A stretch of 5,751 bases of DNA, taken from contig CAAHDV010000223.1 of assembly GCA_900770535.1 (NCBI GenBank), forward strand, positions 1 through 5,751, written 5' to 3'. Origin of the DNA: Lachnospiraceae bacterium (GTDB lineage Bacteria > Bacillota > Clostridia > Lachnospirales > Lachnospiraceae). The position numbers and the translations under genes were made by a program. This document shows positions 1-5,274 of the stretch, piece after piece (position 1 is the stretch's first letter; each line of letters begins with the position of its first letter). The notes below the pieces were generated by a model. It was not told where the DNA came from and made no database searches. It worked only from the letters and a program-made list of their open reading frames with translations.

Positions 1-2
1 AA

Positions 3-59
3 AATCCGTTGCTGTTTGCGCAACGCGTGAGCAGCAAACAGATAACCAGCCGGTTGTGA
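3..59 (+). other. Possible 3' end of an upstream coding region (uncertain)
   Basis: Reading from base 3 gives 18 open codons ending at TGA 57-59, which would place an upstream gene's stop 26 bases before the CvfB-like ATG. The frame starting at base 2 is also open and runs straight into the CvfB-like frame, while the frame from base 1 stops at 28-30. The stretch is too short to recognise any family, and the region may simply be a non-coding leader. Listed only so that the edge is accounted for. Confidence 0.15.
7..41 (+). other. Two overlapping, mutually exclusive small hairpins at the window's 5' edge
   Basis: The arms CGTTGC (7-12) and GCAACG (20-25) pair perfectly over 6 bp. The arms CTGTTTGC (12-19) and GCAAACAG (34-41) pair perfectly over 8 bp. 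The second 5' arm forms the loop of the first hairpin, so the two structures compete. Neither is followed by a T tract, so neither looks like an intrinsic terminator. The element lies 45 bases before the ATG of the CvfB-like gene and could be a leader structure, the end of an upstream gene, or chance. The pairing is seen directly; any function is speculative. Confidence 0.3.
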
Positions 60-85
60 AGGAACGACCAGAAAGAGAGAACCAG

Positions 86-919
86 ATGATTGAATTAGGA
101 AAGATACAGCCCCTTGTAGTTCAGAGAGAAAAAGAATTCGGAGTGTATCTTGGCGAGAAGAAAGACGATAAGAACTCTGTACTTCTGCCGAAAAAACAGG
201 TGCCGGAAGGCACAAAGGTGGGCGACAGCCTGGAGGTATTTGTATACAAGGATTCCCAGGACCGCCTCATTGCAACCACCAACCGCCCGAAGCTGCAGGT
301 TGGGGAGACTGCCGTACTGACAGTCAAGGATGTAGCAAAGATCGGCGCATTCCTGGATATGGGACTGGAAAAAGATCTGCTGCTTCCGTTTAAAGAGCAG
401 AATCATAAGGTGCGTCAGGGTGAGAACTGCCTGATCGCCCTTTATGTAGACAAGAGCCAGAGACTGGCTGCCACCATGAACGTGTATTCCTACATGAGCG
501 CGGAGTCTCCTTATAAGAAGGATGACAAGGTGCAGGGAACCATCTACGAGATTAATGAAAATCTCGGCGCATTTGTGGCTGTAGACAACCGCTATTACGG
601 ACTCATTCCAAAGAAGGAGCTCTACGGAGATTTCCATCTGGGGGATGTGATCGAGGCCCGGGTGGTAAAGGTGCGTGATGACGGCAAGCTGGATTTAAGC
701 CCGCGTCAGAAAGCCTACATGCAGATGGATGAGGATGCCGAGCTGGTATTAAAGGTCATTGATGAGTTTGACGGCGTGCTGCCGTTCAACGACAAGGCAA
801 GACCGGAGACCATCATGCGGGAGTTCAAGCTGAGTAAAAACGCTTTTAAGCGTGCAGTCGGCAAATTACTGAAAGAAAATAAAGTCCGTATTACGGAGAA
901 AACCATAGAGAGAATATAG
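86..919 (+). CDS. cvfB: CvfB-like S1 RNA-binding protein
   Basis: A 277-residue cytoplasmic protein of the CvfB/YitL family, which in Staphylococcus aureus binds RNA and influences virulence-factor expression. Visible architecture is an S1-like OB-fold at about residues 1-65 (EFGVYL, VGDSLEVFVYKD, RLIAT), a second at about 70-133 (VGETAVLTV, GAFLDMG, RLAATM), a canonical third S1 domain at about 147-206 (VQGTIYEI, GAFVAVD, GDVIEARV, GKLDLS), and a winged-helix-like C-terminus at about 215-277 (SKNAFKRAVGKLLKE). Length and order fit the family. I chose ATG 86 over the in-frame GTG at 56 because the protein then begins with the usual short lead into the first OB-fold and a weak purine-rich stretch (71-80) precedes it; GTG 56 has no Shine-Dalgarno. 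The frame is open to the window's left edge. The next gene starts 10 bases after the stop, so co-transcription is likely. The family call is firm; the RNA target is unknown. Confidence 0.9.
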   Translation: MIELGKIQPLVVQREKEFGVYLGEKKDDKNSVLLPKKQVPEGTKVGDSLEVFVYKDSQDRLIATTNRPKLQVGETAVLTVKDVAKIGAFLDMGLEKDLLLPFKEQNHKVRQGENCLIALYVDKSQRLAATMNVYSYMSAESPYKKDDKVQGTIYEINENLGAFVAVDNRYYGLIPKKELYGDFHLGDVIEARVVKVRDDGKLDLSPRQKAYMQMDEDAELVLKVIDEFDGVLPFNDKARPETIMREFKLSKNAFKRAVGKLLKENKVRITEKTIERI

Positions 920-923
920 GAGG
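918..923 (+). promoter_or_regulatory. Ribosome binding site deciding a TTG start
   Basis: A perfect AGGAGG overlaps the stop codon of the CvfB-like gene and sits 6 bases before TTG 930. It is the strongest support for the non-ATG start of the methyltransferase and links its translation to the end of the upstream gene. Confidence 0.8.
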
Positions 924-929
924 ATAGTT

Positions 930-1520
930 TTGGACACGATAGAATACTATAATAAGTATGCGTCGCGAATTTTTGAGGATACAGTAGACCGGGACATGGA
1001 GCCGCAGCGGGAGGAGTTTTTAGAGGAACTCCGGGAAATCGACGGCGACACCATCTTAGATCTCGGGTGCGGCTCCGGCCGCGACAGCCTGGCTTTTTAC
1101 GAGCAGGGCTTTGATGTGACCCCGTTAGATGCATCGGAAGAGATGTGCAAGCTGGCGGAGATCCACACCGGCCTGGAAGTGCTGTGCATGGATTATGAGG
1201 ACATGGAGTTTGACGATGCGTTTGACGGCATCTGGGGCAATGAAGCCCTCATCCATGTGCCGGAGGACGAGCTGCCGGGTATCCTGGAAAAACTGACCGA
1301 GGCGCTGTGCCAGAACGGAATCTTATTCCTTTCCTTCCAGGAAGGGGACTTTGAGGGACAGAGAAGCGGCCGCTATTTCTGTGAGTATACACGGGAAGAA
1401 CTGGAGCGCATTCTGACTGAAACCGGACGTCTGGAAATCTTAAAACTCTGGACTACGGAGGACGAAGACAGGGAAGAAGGAGACAAGCTTCTCAATGTAC
1501 TTGCGAAAAAGATTTCCTGA
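930..1520 (+). CDS. Class I SAM-dependent methyltransferase, substrate unknown
   Basis: A 196-residue soluble Rossmann-fold methyltransferase. Motif I is residues 41-50 (TILDLGCGSG). The strand-2 acidic residue expected to hold the ribose of S-adenosylmethionine is D67, in VTPLDAS. A motif II-like turn follows at 88-94 (DYEDMEF). The strand-4 segment is 98-111 (FDGIWGNEALIHVP), and a post-strand-4 helix and strand follow at about 113-137 (ILFLSF). The small size and the pattern resemble generic Methyltransf_11/25 and TehB-like proteins. There is no added substrate-recognition domain, so small molecule, protein and RNA remain possible targets. The start is TTG with an ideal Shine-Dalgarno; there is no competing ATG before the conserved core until residue 23. 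It lies 10 bases downstream of the CvfB-like gene, probably in the same transcript. The fold is certain; specificity cannot be read from the sequence. Confidence 0.9.
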   Translation: MDTIEYYNKYASRIFEDTVDRDMEPQREEFLEELREIDGDTILDLGCGSGRDSLAFYEQGFDVTPLDASEEMCKLAEIHTGLEVLCMDYEDMEFDDAFDGIWGNEALIHVPEDELPGILEKLTEALCQNGILFLSFQEGDFEGQRSGRYFCEYTREELERILTETGRLEILKLWTTEDEDREEGDKLLNVLAKKIS

Positions 1521-1587
1521 CCGAACCGACGCATACCTGGCGCAGCAAAATGGGCGAATAAAACAGTCTGTGCTTTGCCGGTGTGAC

Positions 1588-1594
1588 AAGGAGG
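1588..1594 (+). promoter_or_regulatory. Ribosome binding site of the YitT-family gene
   Basis: AAGGAGG lies 4 bases before ATG 1599. The match to the anti-Shine-Dalgarno is full but the spacing is on the short side. It supports 1599 as the start. The 78 bases between the methyltransferase stop and this gene contain no terminator and no convincing promoter. Confidence 0.75.
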
Positions 1595-1598
1595 TATT

Positions 1599-2450
1599 AT
1601 GGGAGTCAGGGGAAGGTTTCCGGTTCGGGATTATATTCTGATCCTGATCGGAGCGTCAATTATGGGGTTTGCGATCAAAAACATTTATGATCCCATCGGA
1701 CTGGTCACGGGAGGGGCCTCCGGTGTGGCCATCATCTTAAAGAAGCAGTTTGGCGTGCCACTGTGGCTGACGAACACGGCCATCAACATTCCGCTGTTCG
1801 CGGCGGCAGCAAAGCTGAAGGGCTGGAGCTTTATCAAGCGGACATTGCTGGCTACGGTCACGCTGTCTGTTTCCCTTTACGTGATTCCGGAGATGCCGTT
1901 TCTGATGGATGATCTGTTTTTAACGGCACTGTTTGGCGGACTGATCACCGGAGCCGGGGCAGGCATTGTGTTTGCCTGTCAGGCGACCACCGGCGGAACC
2001 GATATGCTGGCGGCCATCATCCGGCGCTGGCTGCCGCACTATACGCTGGTCCAGATTCTGCAGGTTCTCGACGCGGCCATTGTTCTGATCGGCGCGGGAA
2101 TCTTTGGCGTTACCTATGCGCTGTACGCGCTGATCGCCATTTACGCGGTTTACAAGGTGTCGGACGGAATCATTGAAGGTATGAAATATTCCAAGGTAGC
2201 CTACATCATCTCGGATAAGAGTGAAGAAATCGCCGCAGCCATCTTAAAAGAGCTGGAGCGCGGCGTGACAGCCTTGGATGCAAGGGGAATGTACTCCGGA
2301 AACCGGAAGAATGTCCTGTTTTGTGTTGTATCGAGAAAAGAAATTGCACAATTAAAGGAGCTCGTAGTTGGTCATGATGCACAAGCTTTTGTCATCGTAA
2401 GCGATGCGAGGGAGGTTTTGGGAGAAGGTTTTATTGAATATAGACAATAA
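1599..2450 (+). CDS. YitT family (DUF161/DUF2179) membrane protein
   Basis: A 283-residue integral membrane protein of the widespread YitT family, whose transport or other function is not settled. Hydrophobic segments lie at about residues 11-30, 33-48, 55-72, 82-97, 106-127 and 150-186. Family hallmarks visible are NIYDPIGLVTGGASG (28-42), the glycine-rich run GGLITGAGAGIVF (113-125) and ATTGGTDMLA (129-138). The last third is the soluble DUF2179 domain (about 222-279), with RGVTALDARGMYSG at its start and the expected late FVIVSDAREVLGEGF. This domain is predicted to be cytoplasmic. Length is normal for the family and nothing appears broken. A perfect ribosome binding site supports the ATG. 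It is the last gene before a strong terminator, so it either ends the cvfB-methyltransferase transcript or has its own unseen promoter. Family assignment is strong; the biochemical role is unknown. Confidence 0.93.
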   Translation: MGVRGRFPVRDYILILIGASIMGFAIKNIYDPIGLVTGGASGVAIILKKQFGVPLWLTNTAINIPLFAAAAKLKGWSFIKRTLLATVTLSVSLYVIPEMPFLMDDLFLTALFGGLITGAGAGIVFACQATTGGTDMLAAIIRRWLPHYTLVQILQVLDAAIVLIGAGIFGVTYALYALIAIYAVYKVSDGIIEGMKYSKVAYIISDKSEEIAAAILKELERGVTALDARGMYSGNRKNVLFCVVSRKEIAQLKELVVGHDAQAFVIVSDAREVLGEGFIEYRQ

Positions 2451-2456
2451 AACCTC

Positions 2457-2497
2457 AAAAAAGGCAGGCAAGTATTGGATACTTGCTTGCTTTTTTC
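2457..2497 (+). terminator. Strong intrinsic terminator, possibly bidirectional
   Basis: A 12-bp stem (2464-2475 with 2479-2490, one G-T pair at 2467/2487) encloses a 3-base TGG loop and is followed directly by six T (2491-2496). Six A (2457-2462) precede the stem, so the complement also ends in a T tract and the structure could work for - strand transcription. It begins 6 bases after the YitT-family stop codon and separates the two gene blocks. Confidence 0.93.
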
Positions 2498-2515
2498 TGC
2501 GAAGTGCATTAAAAT
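2487..2515 (+). promoter_or_regulatory. Candidate sigma-A promoter for the regulator-ftsEX operon
   Basis: A -35-like TTGCTT (2487-2492) and a -10-like TAAAAT (2510-2515) are separated by 17 bases. The -10 matches the consensus at five of six positions; the -35 matches only at the TTG. The -35 box falls within the 3' arm and T tract of the upstream terminator. Transcription would begin near 2522, giving a leader of about 75 bases. The short symmetric ATAT-ACG-ATAT (2514-2524) covers the expected start point and might be an operator, though it is too short to claim one. A promoter is needed somewhere here because a terminator lies immediately upstream; this is the best candidate I can see. Confidence 0.4.
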
Positions 2516-2582
2516 ATACGATATGGGTCCTTTCAGGTTTGTGCGATTTTACAAAACGGGGCGGTATTACGAAATTAGGATT

Positions 2583-2588
2583 AAGGAG
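2583..2588 (+). promoter_or_regulatory. Ribosome binding site of the PucR-like regulator
   Basis: AAGGAG sits 8 bases before ATG 2597. The alternative GTG at 2588 overlaps this site and so cannot be served by it, which decides the start in favour of 2597. Confidence 0.8.
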
Positions 2589-2596
2589 TGAATATT

Positions 2597-3685
2597 ATGA
2601 TTTCAAACCAGATTCTTCAGACAACCATTGATGGACTGAAGGGGATCACCAGAATTGATCTGTGTATCTGTGATACGGAAGGAAAGGTGCTGGCTTCCAC
2701 ATTCCCGGAGGCGGAAGAGTACGAAAATTCCATTCTTTCCTTCGTGGAATCACCGGCAGACAGCCAGGTAATCCAGGGATATCAGTTCTTCAAGGTGTTC
2801 GATGAGCATCAGCTGGAGTACATTCTGCTGGCCAAGGGCAGCAGTGATGATGTCTACATGGTAGGCAAGCTGGCAGCGTTCCAGATCCAGAATCTTCTGG
2901 TAGCCTACAAAGAGCGTTTCGACAAAGACAACTTCATCAAAAACCTGCTTCTTGACAACCTGCTGTTAGTAGATATCTACAACCGCGCAAAGAAGCTGCA
3001 CATTGAGACCAACGTGCGCAGAGTGGTATTCCTGATTGAAACCAAGCAGGAAAAAGACGTGAACGCCCTTGAGACCGTCCGCAGCCTGTTTGCCACCAAG
3101 ACCAAAGACTTTATCACCGCGGTGGATGAGAAGAACATCATTCTTGTAAAAGAAGTGAAGCCGAACGAGGACTACGCGGATCTGGAGAAGACCGCCAGTG
3201 TCATCCTCGACATGTTAAGCTCTGAGGCTATGACCAAGGTGCGCGTGGCTTACGGTACTGTAGTCAACGACATCAAGGAAGTATCCCGCTCCTACAAGGA
3301 AGCAAAGATGGCCCTGGATGTCGGCAAGATCTTCTATAACGGCAAGAACGTGGTTGCATACGGAACCCTGGGAATTGGCCGCCTGATCTATCAGCTGCCG
3401 CTGCCGCTGTGCCGCATGTTCATCCGTGAGATCTTCGACGGCAAATCCCCGGACGAGTTCGACGAGGAGACCTTAACCACCATCAACAAATTCTTTGAGA
3501 ACAGCTTAAACGTATCAGAAACATCCCGTCAGCTCTACATCCACAGAAACACCCTGGTGTACCGTCTGGACAAGCTCCAGAAGAGCACCGGACTGGATCT
3601 GCGTGTCTTTGAGGATGCCATCACCTTCAAGATCGCGCTGATGGTTGTAAAGTACATGAAATACATGGAGAACCTGGACTATTAA
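2597..3685 (+). CDS. PucR/CdaR-type transcriptional regulator heading the ftsEX operon
   Basis: A 362-residue cytoplasmic DNA-binding regulator. An N-terminal sensor-like region (about 1-105) has a PAS/diacid-recognition-like feel (IDLCICDTEGKVLAS at 20-34, YILLAKGSSDDVYMVGKLA at 75-93). A helical linker (about 106-135) leads to a central alpha/beta domain (about 138-255) resembling the degenerate GGDEF-like domain of CdaR proteins, including VRVAYGTVVNDIKEVSRSY at 215-233. The C-terminus (about 294-350) is the PucR-type helix-turn-helix, with NVSETSRQLYIHRNTLVYRL at 305-324. The classic CdaR family answers to sugar diacids, but no ligand can be assigned here. Codons are strongly skewed towards AAC, ATC, GAC, AAG and CTG, as in well-expressed genes. 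It ends 2 bases before ftsE with no terminator between, so it may control division genes or its own operon. Architecture is confident; target and ligand are inferred to be unknown. Confidence 0.88.
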   Translation: MISNQILQTTIDGLKGITRIDLCICDTEGKVLASTFPEAEEYENSILSFVESPADSQVIQGYQFFKVFDEHQLEYILLAKGSSDDVYMVGKLAAFQIQNLLVAYKERFDKDNFIKNLLLDNLLLVDIYNRAKKLHIETNVRRVVFLIETKQEKDVNALETVRSLFATKTKDFITAVDEKNIILVKEVKPNEDYADLEKTASVILDMLSSEAMTKVRVAYGTVVNDIKEVSRSYKEAKMALDVGKIFYNGKNVVAYGTLGIGRLIYQLPLPLCRMFIREIFDGKSPDEFDEETLTTINKFFENSLNVSETSRQLYIHRNTLVYRLDKLQKSTGLDLRVFEDAITFKIALMVVKYMKYMENLDY

Positions 3686-3687
3686 TC

Positions 3688-4374
3688 ATGATAGAAATTC
3701 GTAATATAAGCAAAACATACGACAACGGAAGCAAGGCACTGAAGGACATTGACATCCGCATCCAGGACGGAGAGTTTGTCTTTATCATGGGACGGAGCGG
3801 ATCAGGGAAATCAACCCTGATCCGCCTTCTGCTGAAAGAGGCAGAGCCTTCATCGGGACGCATCATCGTTAACGATATGGACCTTCAGAAGATGCCGCGC
3901 CGTTACATACCGAAATACCGCCGCCGTCTTGGCGTGGTGTTTCAGGACTTCCGGCTTTTAAAGGACCGGACAGTATTTGAAAATGTAGCATTTGCCCAGC
4001 GGGTGGTAGGTGCTTCCCCCAGAAAGATCCGCGAAGAGGTTCCACGCATGCTGAAGCTGGTGGGACTTTCCTCCAAGTACAAATCCTTTCCGCATCAGCT
4101 TTCCGGCGGAGAACAGCAGCGTGTGGCCATTGCCCGCGCCCTCATCAACCGTCCGGAGGTACTTTTAGCCGATGAGCCGACGGGAAACCTGGACCATGAG
4201 AACGCAACGGAAATTATGAAGCTTCTGGAGCGGATCAACGCGCTTGGAACTACGGTTGTGGTCGTAACCCACAGTCAGGAAATTGTAGATCAGATGGGCA
4301 AACGTGTCATCACCCTGAATAAGGGACGTCTGGTGAGTGACGAGAGAAAGGGTGGATCGGACCGTGAAGATTAG
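3688..4374 (+). CDS. ftsE: Cell division ATP-binding protein FtsE
   Basis: A 228-residue ABC ATPase, the cytoplasmic half of the FtsEX complex that links ATP hydrolysis to peptidoglycan cleavage at the septum. All motifs are intact: Walker A GRSGSGKST (35-43), Q-loop Q86 in VVFQDFRLL, signature LSGGEQQR (138-145), Walker B VLLADE (158-163) with catalytic E163, D-loop GNLD (166-169) and switch histidine H195. The VFQDFRLLKDRTVFENVAF stretch (84-102) is typical of FtsE rather than of LolD-type exporters, and the FtsX gene next door settles it. The ATG lies 2 bases after the regulator's stop. The nearest purine-rich site (GGAG at 3667-3670) is 17 bases away, too far to act, so translation probably depends on ribosomes finishing the upstream gene. 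The last 11 bases overlap ftsX. Length is normal. Confidence 0.96.
   Translation: MIEIRNISKTYDNGSKALKDIDIRIQDGEFVFIMGRSGSGKSTLIRLLLKEAEPSSGRIIVNDMDLQKMPRRYIPKYRRRLGVVFQDFRLLKDRTVFENVAFAQRVVGASPRKIREEVPRMLKLVGLSSKYKSFPHQLSGGEQQRVAIARALINRPEVLLADEPTGNLDHENATEIMKLLERINALGTTVVVVTHSQEIVDQMGKRVITLNKGRLVSDERKGGSDRED
4351..4356 (+). promoter_or_regulatory. Ribosome binding site inside ftsE deciding the ftsX start
   Basis: GGTGGA, one mismatch from GGAGGA, is preceded by AAAG and lies 7 bases before GTG 4364. It favours that GTG over the in-frame GTG codons at 4337 and 4352, neither of which has a well-placed site. Confidence 0.55.
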
Positions 4375-5272
4375 TACATTCTGGTATTGCATGAAAGAGG
4401 GCATGAAGAATATATGCAGAAACATCTGGTTTTCGCTTGCTTCTGTGGCGACGATTTCTGCATGTATTTTTTTGTTTTGCCTGTTTTTTTCCATCATTGC
4501 CAACATCCAGTATATGGTGAAGCATGTGGAGAGTACCGTGGGCATTACGGTGTTGTTTGATGAAGATATGACAGAGCAGGATATTCAGGGGCTGGGTGAA
4601 GTCATTCATCAGCGCCCGGAAATCCGGGAGATGTATTACATTTCCGCGGAAGATGCCTGGAATTCTTTTAAGGAAGAGTATTTTGCAGGCCACGAGGAGC
4701 TGGCCGAGGGCTTTGCGGAGGACAATCCTCTGGCAGGTTCCGCTTCCTATGAAATCTTTTTAAACGATATTACCCAGCAGGATGAGCTGGTTGCTTATCT
4801 GCAGAGTTTGGACGGCGTGCGCCAGGTCAATTATTCCAACTCGGCGGTGGCCGGATTTTCCGGATTCAACCGGGTGATCGGTGTGTTATCTTCCCTGATC
4901 ATTGGTGTGCTTCTGGCAGTATCCCTGTTCCTGATCAACAACACTATCTCGGTGGCTGCGGCATTCCGCAGACAGGAGTGCCAGATCATGCGCCTCATCG
5001 GTGCCACCAATTTCATGATCCGTGCTCCGTTCATTGTGGAGGGCGTGATGATCGGACTGATCGGCGCGTTGATTCCGTTAGTAGGAAACTATTTCCTCTA
5101 TACAAAAGGAATCGTATATCTGTCTGAGCGGTTCCATATGCTGTCTAACCTGTTTTACTTTGTTCCGGTTGGACAGATTTATCCGCTGGTGATCGGCGCA
5201 GCCCTGATCCTTGGTGTGGGAATCGGATTTTTCGGAAGCTTTTTCACCATCCGCAAGTATATGAAGGTGTAA
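4364..5272 (+). CDS. ftsX: Cell division membrane protein FtsX (permease-like)
   Basis: A 302-residue four-pass membrane protein that pairs with FtsE and passes its ATP-driven change to an extracellular murein hydrolase partner. Transmembrane segments lie at about residues 22-48, 170-193, 221-243 and 272-295. The first large extracellular loop (about 49-168) is acidic and helical, and is the region that binds PcsB in streptococci. The hallmark cytoplasmic stretch NNTISVAAAFRRQECQIMRL (192-211), continuing as IGATNFMIRAPF, matches the FtsX consensus around RREIEIMRLVGAT. The C-terminus ends in the usual FTIRKYMKV. GTG 4364 is preferred because it yields the family-typical N-terminus KISTFWYCMKEGMKNI and has a usable ribosome binding site; GTG 4337 would add nine atypical charged residues. 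It overlaps ftsE by 11 bases, which indicates translational coupling. Unlike transporter permeases of the MacB type, it has no reason to move a substrate. Confidence 0.95.
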   Translation: MKISTFWYCMKEGMKNICRNIWFSLASVATISACIFLFCLFFSIIANIQYMVKHVESTVGITVLFDEDMTEQDIQGLGEVIHQRPEIREMYYISAEDAWNSFKEEYFAGHEELAEGFAEDNPLAGSASYEIFLNDITQQDELVAYLQSLDGVRQVNYSNSAVAGFSGFNRVIGVLSSLIIGVLLAVSLFLINNTISVAAAFRRQECQIMRLIGATNFMIRAPFIVEGVMIGLIGALIPLVGNYFLYTKGIVYLSERFHMLSNLFYFVPVGQIYPLVIGAALILGVGIGFFGSFFTIRKYMKV

Positions 5273-5274
5273 TG

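Noticed and set aside
95..637. Open frame on the - strand opposite the CvfB-like gene
   Set aside because: It lies entirely against a well-conserved coding gene, has no family resemblance and no ribosome binding site; it is a shadow of the + strand codons.
1521..1598. Possible promoter or terminator between the methyltransferase and the YitT-family gene
   Set aside because: No stable hairpin with a T tract and no -35/-10 pair at acceptable spacing could be found; only the ribosome binding site stands out.
2539..2570. Promoter-like TTGTGC and TATTAC ahead of the regulator
   Set aside because: The spacing is 20 bases and both boxes are weak; the 2487-2515 pair with 17-base spacing is better.
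2404..2631. + strand open frame running from the YitT-family gene through the terminator into the regulator
   Set aside because: It crosses a strong terminator, has no ribosome binding site, and its ends are out-of-frame reads of two real genes.
4337..4363. Upstream GTG start for ftsX
   Set aside because: It adds nine charged residues not typical of FtsX, has no ribosome binding site, and lengthens the overlap with ftsE.
4165..4693. Two overlapping - strand open frames opposite ftsE and ftsX
   Set aside because: Low-complexity, family-less translations opposite two firmly identified genes; coincidental.
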